Shown here one piece after another: positions 32,272-44,075 of a stretch of 64,000 nucleotides of DNA. Position 1 is the stretch's first letter, and the number at the start of each line of letters is the position of its first letter. The notes beneath the pieces were generated by a model. That model was not told the DNA's origin. It searched no databases and saw only the letters and a program-made list of their open reading frames with translations. The position numbers and the translations under genes were made by a program. The stretch spans positions 40,399 through 104,398 of the forward strand of contig JBAMJV010011223.1 in assembly GCA_037951105.1 (NCBI GenBank), in the 5' to 3' direction. The stretch comes from Echinarachnius parma (lineage: Eukaryota > Echinodermata > Echinoidea > Clypeasteroida > Echinarachniidae).

Positions 32272-33558
32272 TATTATATATATATATAATAAACCATCCC
32301 TTATTCAAATGAATAGTATATAGTTCTTCCAGAGAATGTTATTTTCAGATATTTAACATGATTCTTCAAGTTGTCGTATTTTAGACACTACAGTAAATAG
32401 TTTAATTCAAGAACGTGTTCATTTCAGATACTAAAAATATAGTTTCTAGTCTTGTTTTAAAGTTCATGAAAATAATGAAAAATTTACGAATTGATAACTT
32501 TTTAAAATGGCAAACGGACGATTTTTCTATAAGCATATATGTGCGAAAATGAAAACAAAGACAACAACCTATCGTAACATACAAATATAATTGGACAGTA
32601 AGGAGACTGGAAATGGATACTTCACAAATTGCAAAATCAGTCTTTAAGGGATCTATAGTAGGCTACCGTTGTTGTCATATGCAAAAAGTGATGAATGGTT
32701 GACAAAATGTGTTTGTTTGTGATCTAATATGTCCACTATAATAAGTAATGTGTGAAAACTTCACGTTAAAGGTACCCTGACATGCAAATGCATGTTGACG
32801 TCTAATTATTTGTATGAGTGTACACAACAAACATCTGTAAACTATTGGACATAGATAGGCTATGTTTTGTATATTTTAAAACATTTTAGCAATGATTTTC
32901 TTCATTTTGCTATGCCCCACCTCTAAAAAAACCGAAACATATTAAATGCTTATATTGGTAATACAAATACAACAAGGTATGAGAGAACCACTATAGTTTT
33001 AAGTCAATTTCGCGGATTTCGACAATGTTACTAAATCCCTTTAATTATAGAAAACTTTCGACCTAATAAATATTCTTTATAATGTAGCAGGAAGGTACAG
33101 GTGTTTGTTATTGTGATTGTTTTTAATGAAATTATGATCTACCCTCGCGCACTTTCGACATAGTTGTTTTTCTTCTTCTTATGGGTCATGCATTCATTCC
33201 GTATCCCTTTACGAATAAATATTGTAACGCCCCCTCTACAGACTTAGCGAACAACATATTTATCATGTGCGACTAAATGTCAACATTATGGCATGCGCAG
33301 TGCGTTTCTAGTTCCAAACTACAATGCGCATCTAACGGGAACCGCCGCATGTAAAATCTGCTAAATTTATATAAGTTTTTCGCGTGGGCGTCTTCAACGG
33401 TAACTGTAATTCAAACCCTCGCCCCGAGCCACGCCCAATCCAATACAATCCAGTGGCTTCATCATTGCCTCTAGCATTCTAGTCTCCTTATTCTCCCATT
33501 TGACGATCAACAACTCCATCCACGCATCCAGTCTCCCTGCTGACTTATAAACCTTACC
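32272..33558 (+). promoter_or_regulatory. Upstream region of receptor copy B with TATA-like box
   Basis: Colinear with copy A upstream DNA. TTTATATAAG at about 33366-33375 is a plausible TATA box about 185 bp before the ATG. The leader (CGCCCCGAGCC..CCAATCC) is shared with copy A. No other gene is seen here. Confidence 0.45.
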
Positions 33559-33987
33559 ATGGAGAATCTAGCAGCATCCACGACACCGCTGTACGAATCA
33601 TACCAAAATGCAACCGTCGTCGATTTCTACAACTCGACATCAGTGACCACGGTTGATACTTTGGACATGGTCTTCGATGACCTGAACGCGACCGATGTCG
33701 CGGTGATCGGAGGCGGTCACCAGGGCAACATCATCCCGCCCGCCGTGCTGATGTTACTACGCTACTTCAAGATCATGGTCGACGCCGTCGGCCTGCTCGG
33801 CAATGCCGTGGTCATTATCATGATCGTGAGTTTCCGCGACCTCCGCACGGCCCCCAACTTCCACTTTCTCAACATGGCTCTCGCCGACGCTTTCCTCCTG
33901 CTCAACAACCTGGCCATGCAGATCAGCTTCCTCGTCGATTTCGACATCTTCCTAGCCCTCAAATGCCTGCCCTCATACTTTCACAAG
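33559..33987 (+). CDS. Receptor copy B, exon 1
   Basis: 143 codons starting ACCATGG and ending CACAAG before a GTCAGT donor, phase 0. It encodes the glycosylatable N-terminus, TM1 (GLLGNAVV), the first intracellular loop, TM2 (LNMALADA) and the TM3 cysteine. It is very close to copy A, with three extra codons near the start of TM1 (GGHQGN region) and a few substitutions. The frame is intact. Confidence 0.85.
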
Positions 33988-34440
33988 GTCAGTGTGATAT
34001 TCTAATAAAGTATTGTATAAAGGGATGAGCATTTTTGTTTACTCTATTTTTACTCATTATTCACACTTTATAATATTGTGTATCACCGTACATTTACAAC
34101 ACGACGGCACAAACCACTATACGCCCAATGAATCTTATATTGTGCACCCATTCATGATAATTCAAAACATCAGATTCCCTTTTCCACTGACGAAAATTGC
34201 GTTATTTTGGGGCTTAGTGCAATCAAACTTATAGGCCCGAATTCTCATAAAAGGTTAAAATTCAACGCAGGCTAAATATAACCCGTGGGATTTTAGCACA
34301 GTGCTATATTTAAATCACTTCTTGGTATTCTCAAGCAGCGGGTTAAACAAACACGTGGGCTAAATTTAAACCATTGGTCAACCCAGCGGCTAATTCGGGC
34401 AAGGGTAAGCATGGAAAATAGAGACTCCCAACTAGCTATA

Positions 34441-34826
34441 TTACCAATGTCGCTTTCACATCTTCCCGTAAAGCCTCATCGTATGAGCCACGTACGTAAT
34501 GCCGTACTTGTTCCAGAACTGCAATGAAACGTAGCCATTTCGTCGCAATTACGGCACGTACGTGATAATACGTGGCAGTTACTGGGTCTACGTGGCATAA
34601 GTAAAGAAAGGCATACCAGCTGAAATGTTCGAAATGTTTGCCACGTTATACGTTACGTTTATTGGGAAGTGGCCGTGTATCTGACGTTGTTATTCCGTGG
34701 CTTATCTTCGAAGCCCCTCGTGTTTACGGGGTGTTTACGGCACCATAAAAGTATCGTTTCTTGATTAACGTGGCTCTTACGGTTACACTACATACGGGGA
34801 GATGTGACTGCGACATAAAGGTAATT
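34441..34826. mobile_element. MITE with ~35 bp inverted repeats
   Basis: The left end TTACCAATGTCGCTTTCACA and the right end TGTGACTGCGACATAAAGGTAA are imperfect inverted repeats that continue into ATCTTCCCGTA / TACGGGGAGAT. The interior has many ACGTA motifs. Confidence 0.75.
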
Positions 34827-34858
34827 GTTTCTGCTAGTCGAGAGTCTCGTCTCTCTTT

Positions 34859-35613
34859 AAAGCCAAATAACAGTATTGGGAAACGCTCCACACATGCATG
34901 CACACACACAAAAAAATGAAAAATACTCTATTATCACCTACCTTGTGACAATATAATCATGACCTATCTGTTAATGTAAAGATTTTGACAAAAACTGCTT
35001 TGAAATTGACTATTTGAGCAATAAATTTTCAATATTTCTTAATTTAACTATACTAAGGTTCGGATTTTACCATTATTTTCAACAATATTGATCAATTAGT
35101 TTGGACGATATACATTATATCCGGGGAGGGGGGGGGGGGGGGGGGGCACTCAACTATATTGCTCTACACATGCGCGACCACAGGTTTTTCAAACCCACCC
35201 TAAGCAAGTTTTAACCATTGGTCAAATTTATACCCTATTCAAGTATTTTCGCGTGCTTTTTTTTGACAATTTTGCCCCCTAAACAAGTACCTATAACCCC
35301 TAAAACATACCCCTAAACAAGGTCTACGTCAATTGCTCTCAATTCGAAGTCGCACAAAATCCCCGGCAAACTCCAGACAAGTCCGGGAAACAAGTTTGGA
35401 GAAAAAGATACCCTAAACGCGTATTTGTTTAACTCCACAAACATACCCTTTTTTTCTGATTTTGGCCTTTTTGACACCCTAAACGCGTGACGCGCGTGAC
35501 GCGCCATGATCGGCAAAAAGTACCCTTTTTACGCGTTTTTTTCGTCGCGCGTGTGTACAGCAATATAGTTGAGTGGCCCCCCGGGTAATTTCCCAATGCT
35601 GTTATTTGGCTTT
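34859..35613. mobile_element. Nested inverted-repeat elements
   Basis: Outer arms AAAGCCAAATAACAGTATTG (34859) and CAATGCTGTTATTTGGCTTT (35594-35613). Inside, about 35121-35585, another element has arms GGGGCACTCAACTATATTGC and GCAATATAGTTGAGTGGCCC with G and C homopolymers at its ends. One element has therefore probably inserted into another. Confidence 0.75.
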
Positions 35614-36027
35614 AACCATTTTGTATCTTGCAAAAGAGTTAGATCGAGCAAAGCCCCCCAAAAGCACAGTTAAAATGTTATTTGTTTTGATGAATACATT
35701 TCGACTGTATAACAAAATGAACGACATCATGGTATACTTTGGTATTTTCATGATAATTGAACCGTAAACCCAAACACTTGAGATTTCTATTTGACATTTG
35801 ATTTAATTATTATGGAAATTCGCCGATTGTAACATATATAAACTATTTTATGAATTGACAAAATATTTCAATGGGTTTCCGATAATGCAAGGCTATGGCA
35901 ATGGCATATTTTTTTACAGTCACAGTTAGCCGGAAAAATGTTGAAATTCGTATTCCTTCTCTCGCAAATAGAAAATAAAGTGCAAAAGCAAATTATTTGT
36001 CAAATTCAAATAATATACCAATTCGGA

Positions 36028-36583
36028 TTTAAAGGGATAGTTGAGTTTTGGTAAAGAGAGTACAGTTTTGGTCAAACTGAATTTTAATACTGGTAACTAA
36101 AACCTACACCATTACACCACCATGCTTTGAAATGAATGCAAACTTACAAATGACTAAGTAAAAAGCCTGTTATCATTAAAAAAGAGCCGTTAAAATTCAA
36201 GAGGGCGCTCTCTAAAAACTCATCGGTTTCAACCATTTAAACAAAAATATTGCGCATGTGATGTTTTGTTGAAATAATGATTAGATAGAGAGATAATCAA
36301 CAACTATTTAAAAACCTCTTTTGCAAATTTTTGAAAATGTATTTTTTACATTTTGTTAACGGCTGGTTCAAAATTATTGAATACTTGTGGGGCCTCACAT
36401 TTATTACAAATTGCTATGCTTATGGATATTTCAGCCATTTCTGAACCGATTTTGATCAAATAAAGTTTATTCTGTCACTAAAATATTATGCTCTTTCAAA
36501 TTTTAAACTCACTTTTTAATTATCTCACACAAAATTATTTTGTGTAGCGCCCTCTGTACCAAAACTCAACTATCCCTTTAAAT
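36028..36583. mobile_element. MITE family 'AAAGGGATAGTTGAG', full copy
   Basis: Nearly perfect terminal repeats TTTAAAGGGATAGTTGAG and its inverse complement at the right end. It is about 556 bp and inverted relative to the copy at 29600. Non-coding. Confidence 0.88.
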
Positions 36584-37479
36584 TTGGATCTGTTTTTTTA
36601 ATAATTTTATTGGATGTCAAAATAGGGTTGTTGTTACGCTTATCGTCTTCTATACAAGTATAAAAAATACTTTTAAGAGATAAGCCAACACGAAGGAATC
36701 AGTTGTGAAGCTACGTTGAGGGTGGGGCGGGGGTGTTCCCCCAATGATTTGACAACATTAATATATGCAACAAAAACAAATGTTGACAAAAAAAAAGAAT
36801 CCCATAGAGTGTTCCCCCAAATAACTCAAGGAATTATTTTACAAACAGCACCTCCGCACTTTATTAAAGCAATGTGATATGCAGAAACTTGATTCAAAAC
36901 GCCTGTATTTCGAGGATTATAATTTCAACACAAACGTTTCTCTGGTACAGAGTACAGAAATAATTTTAATCGCCTTAAAATTAATGTTTTATTAAGGTTA
37001 GTCAGATTACAGCAATATAATTTCGCACTTTCAACTTTCATATCATTGGTAACCTTCCGAACTATTATACAACAATAATACTTATTCCAGCTTTTAATAC
37101 ATCACCAACATCGAGACCCATTTCTTTTGTTTCATTTTATTTACGGAAAGCTAAGCGCTGGCATTAAATGCCAGCGCTTTAGCTTTTAGCTTACTACATG
37201 TACTGATAAGAACACAATCATGTCACTTTAATCGATGTATTTTAAAGAGCACTCTTCCTACCTTTTGGAGACTGCCATGTTTGAAAGTTCAAATAAAGTT
37301 GCGGTAGACTTTAAAAACAAAAACGGTTTGCAAATCCGTTGATGTTGCTGCCGCTCGGCTGCTATGTCAGTGGTAATTCCGCTGTTGGTTGATAGTGATC
37401 TAACGAGTGATATCTAATATATTTTATTTATATATTTATTTATTTTAAATTTTTATATACAATGATGTAATTTCCAAAG

Positions 37480-37550
37480 GTGATGCAGCAGACGTCCGTC
37501 CTGACCAAGAGGCCGTTGGCGATTGACGTTGGCGTTGGCGCTATGAAACG
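37480..37550 (+). pseudogene. Decayed exon 2 start, unit 1 (copy B)
   Basis: After TTCCAAAG (a damaged acceptor) comes GTGATGCAGCAGACGTCCGT and CTGACC, matching the exon 2 start, and then degenerate GTTGGCG sequence. Frame and acceptor are both degraded. Confidence 0.75.
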
Positions 37551-37609
37551 AGTGATATCTAAATAATGACGTAATCTTATTTTTATATCCAATGATGTAA
37601 TTTTCACAG

Positions 37610-37685
37610 GTGGTAGGGCTGACGTCCGCCCTGACCCTCGCATGGTCTCGTCTGTTGACCGCTCTCGACTGATATAGTGCGCTAT
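37610..37685 (+). pseudogene. Decayed exon 2 start, unit 2 (copy B)
   Basis: An intact TTTTCACAG acceptor is followed by GTGGTAGGGCTGACGTCCGC and CTGACCCTCG. Small changes (GCATGGTCTC in place of GTGGCCTTGTC) then shift the frame, so the DRY-coding part runs to an early TGA. It lies 200 bp before the true exon. Confidence 0.8.
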
Positions 37686-37809
37686 TAAACGAGTGATATC
37701 TGTATAATAGCGTCTAATAATGTATATTAACCGCTATTGGTTGACCATATCTATTTGATGACGTCAGCTTCTTTTTATATCCTACAATATTTTGATGTCA
37801 TTTTCACAG

Positions 37810-37945
37810 GTTGTAGTGCAGACATCCGCCCTGACCCTCGTGGCCTTGTCTGTTGACCGCTATCGACTGATAGTTCACCCTCTTCAGAACCTGACGGAGA
37901 AGTCCACTCTCTGGGTCACTCTCTCGCTCATCTCGGTTTGGATCG
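37810..37945 (+). CDS. Receptor copy B, exon 2
   Basis: 136 bp with acceptor TTTTCACAG and donor G then GTGAGT, the same phases as copy A. It encodes VVVQTSALTLVALSVDRYRL followed by IVHPLQNL and the beginning of TM4. With exon 1 it gives about 188 aa and four helices at most. No third exon follows within the remaining 26 kb, so the copy is probably truncated. Confidence 0.85.
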
Positions 37946-37973
37946 GTGAGTTCAAAACTTTTCGATTTGTATA

Positions 37974-38195
37974 ATGTTCACTAGCGGACTGGAATACGTG
38001 CATTACGTCACGATCAGGCCCCGTCCCCATGCACGTTTACCCGTTGTTTCGGTCCACCGTCTCAGTCGAGTACGGACGCCCAATCAGTCAAATCCACGTT
38101 CTTACTCGACTGAGACGGTTGGCCGAACAATGGGTGAACCTAGGGGCGGGGCTTAATTGTGAAGAACTATACGTACGTACCAGTCCACTAATGAA
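37974..38195. mobile_element. MITE just after exon 2 of copy B
   Basis: TTCACTAGCGGACTGG and CCAGTCCACTAATGAA are end repeats, and the interior holds a strong hairpin (CCGTCTCAGTCGAGTA against TACTCGACTGAGACGG). Copy A lacks it at the matching position (about 26355). Confidence 0.75.
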
Positions 38196-38314
38196 CATGC
38201 AATCGAAAAAACCCTAATAATACTGAACTACGACAGTGTTCATTATAGGGAGGCGCAATCGTGCGCACGCCATGCGCTCTCTATAATTTGCACATTCACT
38301 ACCCAAGTCGAAAT

Positions 38315-39010
38315 TCCCATAGAAACCCATAGAAACCCATAGAAAACCCATAGGAAAATCCTATTGGTTTCTATGGGTTTCTATGGGTTTCTATGGGTTT
38401 CTATGGGACCAACAGAAACCCAGAAAATAAAACTCATGGAAACCCATAGGACCCATAGAAACCAACAGGACCCATAGAAACCCATAGAAACTCACACCCA
38501 TAGAAACCCATAGGACCCATAGAAACCAACAGGGCCCATAGAAACCCACAGGACCCATAGAAACCCACACCCATAGAAACCCATAGGACCCATAGAAACC
38601 CACACCCATAGGACCCATAGAAACCAACAGGGCCCATAGAAACCCACAGGACCCATAGAAACCCACACCCATAGAAAACCAACAGGACCCATAGAAACCC
38701 ACAAGACCCATAGAAAACCCACAGGACCCATAGGAACTCACAAGACCCATAGAAACCTACACCCATAGAAACCCACAGGACCCATAGAAACCCACAAGAC
38801 CCATAGGACCCATAGAAACCCACAGGACCCATAGACCCATAGAAAACCCACAGCACCCATAGAATCCCACAAGACCCATAGAAACCCACACCCATAGAAA
38901 ACCCACAGGACCCACAGAAACCCACAAGACCCATAGAAAACCCACAGGACCCATAGAAACCCACAAGACCCATAGAAACTTACAAGACCCATAGAAACCT
39001 ACACCCATGG
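38315..39010. repeat. CCCATAGAAA minisatellite with inverted start
   Basis: About 0.7 kb of CCCATAGAAA / CCCACAGGA units of 10-19 bp. The first 90 bp are a palindrome: CCCATAGAAA units, a short centre near 38355-38365, then TTTCTATGGG units. The long Gly/Phe/Trp-rich open frames on the minus strand are caused by the repeat. Confidence 0.93.
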
Positions 39011-39138
39011 AAACTCGACAAAACAAAAACAAATTACAAAAAACACCAATAGGACCATAAACTCACATTTACAATGCATTCACAAGTGTCAACAAACCAA
39101 TGGGAACATAAATCACCCACATGCGACATTCATTCAAT

Positions 39139-39256
39139 AGACCGCTTCTGTAATGTATGCAAATAATATGCGCATGACGTCAGACTCCCCGTCGTCAAGC
39201 TTAACAATAGTAACTAAGTCCGGCAAGCTAGCTTGCATACATTACAGAAGCGGTCT
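39139..39256. mobile_element. Short MITE, 24 bp terminal repeats, TA flanks
   Basis: AGACCGCTTCTGTAATGTAT and its inverse complement at 39237-39256 form perfect ends, extended by GCAA/TTGC. TA is present at both borders, which would fit a Tc1/mariner-type target. Confidence 0.85.
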
Positions 39257-40614
39257 ATACAAAACAATTGCAATTACAAAAACATATGTACAATAAAGAA
39301 GTGTGTACAGATCAGATTTGAGCTTCACTTGTTTTAATTGTAACAAATTTGTATTCATCCATTCAAACTTTCCAAATGAATCAAGAAAATACCTCTTTTG
39401 AAAATAATAAACTAAAAGGTATCTTGCCAGCTTGGGCAACTAAATTAGGGCAATTATGCAATACAATTTGGGAGCTGCATCCATTTTGATTGGTACATGA
39501 ACATTTGTACAAATGAAAGTTGTTTTGCTAATTAACATTCCTCTATGAATTACTGAAAACAAGCAGTGAGAAATGCATTTTAGCATTTAAATGAGAATTA
39601 GTATATTTGCATGCAAATAGGCATAACTCTTTTAAATCTTGCCGTTTTTTTAATTTTTTGTTTGTATCAAACTGTCAATTATTTCTCAGTCTTCTTATTC
39701 TGTGAGGCAATGTCTAAATCTAGCATGGAATTCCACTACAAGGATGCATAATTCAGAACATAAAAGGCAGCTAATAAAACTATTTGTAACAAACAAAAGT
39801 GATGCGTGACAATGCAACAAAATATTAAATTGATATTAAAACAATATACATTATTTACCAACAAAATTGTTCCAATAAACCCGTTCACTACAGGATTTTA
39901 TAATCCCCTCAGACTTTGCACATAGCCCATCCAGTTTTCATAAGCAACAGGTTAACAATGGTTAGATGCAGATAACATGTGTCATCGATATTCATGATAA
40001 TTTATCAATGATACAATTAGTAAGTAAACAAGACGTTGTATATATTAACCCAATGCTTACAATTAGCATTGGCCCACAAACCATTGCAAACAAAATTGAA
40101 AAAATTAAATGACGTTGGAAGAAGAAACAATAACCAGGAATACTTAAAAGGTAAAGGCCAGTTTTGGAAACGCCCCCCCTCTCAAAAAATGAAATAGAAG
40201 CTCTTATTACCAATAATGTGAAAGAATATATAGGATTATCCAAATTTGGCCAAGAAACCGCCTACTAATTGATATATTTGCAAAATTATAACTCGATTGT
40301 CTGCAGATAGAGATCGCCAACTCGGAATCGCCCATACGCTACGTACAATGACCATGTGCGAGTACACGAGGTGTTCGCTATACGGGTTTGTACCCAGCTT
40401 GTCGATATCTCCCCCAGCGCTAGTGGCTTGGACAGGTCCGAACTGGCGGTGGATTTATAAATTTCACAGGCGGATATTGGATTTCTTCCGATATTTCTGT
40501 ATTTAACGATGCTTAGGTTCCAATTTTACCACACAAGCTCTATTTCAATACTTATTCAACAATAATGATCAATATAGATATATTCGGCTTCTTTCCCAAA
40601 ACTGGAATTCATCT
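39257..40614. other. Intergenic, nothing recognised
   Basis: AT-rich DNA. Open frames at 39242-39439 and 39992-40243 have no recognisable domain. A weak copy of the repeat near 35050-35110 occurs at about 40505-40590. Confidence 0.5.
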
Positions 40615-40990
40615 TTAATGGGAAATTCGCCTCTGCACTCAATCTCGGAGGAAACTGACCTTGGCATCATCGACAGTAACCTCACCTTTCAGAAGCACAT
40701 CGCAGTTCAAGTGAATAAAGTCCATCGTAACCATGGCTGACATTTTCACATATAGACAAGTTTACAATCACAGTTTTAAGCACATCACTAGTCCGCCCTC
40801 TACTTGATTTGGACAGTCGGCGTGGTACCCAAATTTTATCTGTGGTACTGATAAAATAGAAAGGGTTCCGAGAAGAACGACCAAACTGGTACATGAAAAA
40901 AGACAACTCACTTACGAGGAAAGACTTCGAGCACTGGACCTTCATTCGCTCAATGACTATCGCAGCACCATCATTAAACAATTTAAAAGA
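40615..40990 (+). pseudogene. CR1/L2-like LINE reverse-transcriptase fragment
   Basis: Across shifting plus-strand frames I read LGIIDSNLTFQKHIAVQVNK, then DKIERVPRRTTKLV, then QLTYEERLRALDLHSLNDYR. These match the conserved C-terminal half of CR1-type LINE polymerases in order. Stops and frameshifts show it is dead. Confidence 0.75.
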
Positions 40991-41258
40991 AAATTAAACA
41001 TGCACGGAAGTCAGTCTCGCGTATAACGACCAAATATACCGTACTGAGCAGCATAATCACCGCATACTTTTTCCTTGAAATAAAAACATGCAAAGTAACA
41101 GTTTATTTCATTACTTAAAGTCGGCATGCTGCCTTTACGCGGCTGCAGCGATTATGCCAGTCACTACTGTAGTTATAATATATAACCAATCCAACCTATA
41201 CGTAACGACGGGAAGATCTACAGAACACAACATAGTCTTCCATACAGATGATGAATAA

Positions 41259-43666
41259 TTAATTAATCGATACATAATTTGGAAACAAGGCAATATATTG
41301 AACATTATCTAATATCATGGAGACACAATTACCTGTTGCTTCTTCTGCATTAATGGCAGTTGTGGCTTCAGAACGACCTGTACATATCTGAATATGTGAC
41401 AACTGGCAATCAGACTCCTCATCCATCATAGAAACATCTTCTTCAAGCATCAACCATTTGACCATCAAGATGCACTGCTCACGAAGTTCAAATATATCCA
41501 ATAATTCTCCTACTCTACCATCCGAGAAAGAAACTATCCTGTTGTTTCGTGCCATTGTCTCTGTCCTATATGAATTTGTACAAAAAAGAAGGCCATCTTT
41601 CTCCATTCTGCTAAAGGAAATGACAGATTGATCAACAGGAATTCCATGACCTAGGGTAGCAAGAGCAACTCTCTCTTCATGCGTACACCTTCTCGACTTC
41701 CCAGCACCTAAAGGTTGGACTCTTCTTCCATCGTCACTCCTTCTGACCTTGATGTTCAGCATTTTTGTAGAGAACAACTTTATTCTGTGAGAGATTACAT
41801 GGTTATCTATGAAAATGGGTAACGAGTGCATAGTAAGGAATTTCTTCATCACCTGCATGATAACACCTTTGGTGCCTGTAAGTTGCCGTTTCACTCTCCA
41901 ATTCGCTGCCTCGAATGGAAAACAGGAGTGAGTCCACAACGGGCCCCAATTGTAGACACTTTTAGACAGATGAGTGAGAGAATGTATATTAAATGTCATG
42001 GCAGCTTCTCCATATAACAACTGGCACCTGCAAACAAAAGAAAACAAGAGAATATCACTTCTTTCTATGTCTTCAGCAGAGACAGACTTCTGGAGCAAAA
42101 GAAATGAAGCTTCAACAAGAAGGAGAAGGTGGTGCCAGTAGACGACAGGCAAAATATCTTTGAGGCAAGGAACACAATAAAAAAGCAACCATGCGTACCA
42201 CTCTGTGGCCTTCCAAAACTTCCTCTCCGATATCGCCCTCGGTGCTCGCATTATGATGCTTGGTGGCTTGATAGATGTTAATCGGTTGTTGATCAGGGAC
42301 AGAACCCGTTGCGAACCAATGTAGAAATCGCTGGTGGATGGTGAAGACAACCACAGTTCCGACAGTTGTCGGACAACACCCAGCAGTAAGCAGTGCATGA
42401 AATCGGCAGGGAACCCTAAGCAAATTGGAAACTCTAAAAGGTTGATTAGTGCACTGGGACCTCTCACTCCCCTAACGGGTGGCCGACCTCCTCGATTCCC
42501 AGCTTCCATCATGTCATCTAGCATTTCTTCGTCCGTTCTGTCATTATAATCACAAACATTAAATGGGTACTTGACAGCATCAATAAATTGACCAGGATGA
42601 TAGCAAAGACCACATCCATAATATCCATTGAACTTCACCCTATTCTGCATGGCTGATCTAGCCGGTGCATCCGCACAACAACATAGGCCAAATATTTTAC
42701 TATGCACCAAGTCTTCACCATGTCTCCAAAACACACCTTCCTCTGCCAATTTGTTGGCCTCTGTTGTAAACTGTTTCAGAAACACTTCCATTTTTGGTTC
42801 TGCCTTTCCAAACCACACACCTGCTAAAATCAAATTGTTAAATCTTAGTTTTGGTGGCAACTCATTTATCATTAAATAAATAGGCCACAAAGAATATTTT
42901 GATGATTTAAAAACTGGAAGACCATCTGTATTGAATGAGTATGAAAAGTTATTTACATCATTTAGTGGTCCGCCGACTTCCATCATCTTTTTGTATACCT
43001 GTCCATCAAAAATATCTTCAATGTTTTCTTCTCTTTTCTTGAAGCGATGTTCACGATAAGAAAGATGTGGTGCAATATCCTTCCTCTGAAACAAAGCCTT
43101 GATTTGAGTGGAAAGATTTGCTGTCACAAAGAAGTTGCCATGACTAAGATCGGACATAACACATGGTTCATTACAATGAGGACAAGAAAGATTCTCATTT
43201 GATATATCTGAGAATGAATGAACAAAGCTGAAACAAAACAAACAGTAAAAATGAAAACTCAGTTGTATTACATTATTGCAAAAAATTGATCTGAGGACGG
43301 CCTTCGTAGATTTGAAAATGCATGTGCCAATAAGTATGTTCAATAGTTCAAGCAAATGCCCTACAGCAGCAGCTGATAGGCAGTTTTTCATGACAAAGGA
43401 TAAAATCAATAGAAGTGCCTCAGCTCTAGATACACTTGCACCATGGAACAGAGGATTGTTCAAAGTTTCATCGAACACGAAGGGGTCAGGATCTTGTGGG
43501 TCATCTGGATCTTGGAGGTCATCATGATGCTGGGGATTGAGGTCCTGGGCATCATACTCCTCACCTGAAGATTGGTCTTCACTGGTGTAAGGTCCCTCAT
43601 CACTGTGCTCTTCCCTGTCCCTCCGGTTTCCTGGAAGACTCATCACTTCCTCGTCACTTGTGTCAT
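41259..43666 (-). CDS. CACTA/Tnp2-like transposase, main exon
   Basis: On the minus strand an acceptor CTTACTTTCCAG at 43667 opens a frame of about 800 codons. It starts with an acidic stretch (DTSDEEVMSLPGNRRD), then helical sequence, a cysteine pair region near residues 140-165 (CPHCNEPC), NTDGLPVFKSSKYSLWPI near 240, a GYYGCGLCYHPG zinc-like motif near 350, PADFMHCLLLGV near 415, and SLTHL and FPFEAANWRVKR further on. This order is that of Tnp2/DUF4218-type transposases of the CACTA (EnSpm) superfamily. Candidate catalytic acids are the D of NTDG, the D of ADFMH and the E of FPFEAAN (inference). A donor-like AACAG|GTAATT at 41333 suggests the last 24 codons may be intron. It could be a live transposase, a domesticated gene or a recent relic. 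Confidence 0.75.
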
Positions 43667-44075
43667 CTGGAAAGTAAGAGAATCATTGTAATTATTATAG
43701 AAACAAAATGAAACATGAATATGAAAATTAATATCTGTATTCGATTGTAAACTTTAGAAAATATGCAACAAAAGAGTTTACAAAATGGGTAGAAGAATCC
43801 CTGCATTAGTGGAATTTATTTACGCATTTTACTAAGCATGGCTCACTTTTTGCACCCATTTTATAAAATCGGAATGGTCTACAGACAAGAAAACTACCTC
43901 AAAATTGTATTTTACTGTATCTAAGGTAGATTTTTATGAAGATCACTAATAAAAAACATTTTCCTTGTGGGAAAACCCTGTATAATACAAAAAAAATATT
44001 GTTAATTCACTTTAGGAACCCCCGTAAAAAATTGAGTTCGAGGGAAGAAAAATTACATCATCTTTGTGATGTCAC
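43667..44075 (-). other. Intron of transposase gene
   Basis: The first 100 bp or so share blocks with the sequence upstream of the small exons at 48329 and 50292 (CATTGTAATT.TTATAGAAA, ACATGAATATGAAAATTAAT). The duplicated unit therefore included intron sequence. Confidence 0.6.

Larger units (their letters stand above)
33988..37809 (+). other. Intron 1 of receptor copy B
   Basis: 3.8 kb between a phase 0 donor and a TTTTCACAG acceptor. It holds three inverted-repeat elements, G/C homopolymers and two decayed exon 2 starts. Parts at 35860-36020 and 36815-37400 match copy A. Confidence 0.8.
30660..38305 (+). repeat. Segmental duplication, copy B
   Basis: Colinear with 6480-26490, without the LTR retrotransposon and with its own insertions (tRNA-like repeats at 30905-31440, elements at 34441-35613 and 37974-38195). 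Similarity ends about 10 bp before the minisatellite that begins at 38315. Confidence 0.85.

Noticed and set aside
38391..39032. Several overlapping Gly/Phe/Trp-rich open frames on the minus strand
   Set aside because: They arise from the CCCATAGAAA minisatellite; all frames are similar and there is no start or splice context.
43228..43271. A 44 bp intron inside the transposase frame
   Set aside because: The acceptor-like pyrimidine run is good, but 44 bp is very short, removal would break the frame, and the region fits the family's cysteine-containing segment.
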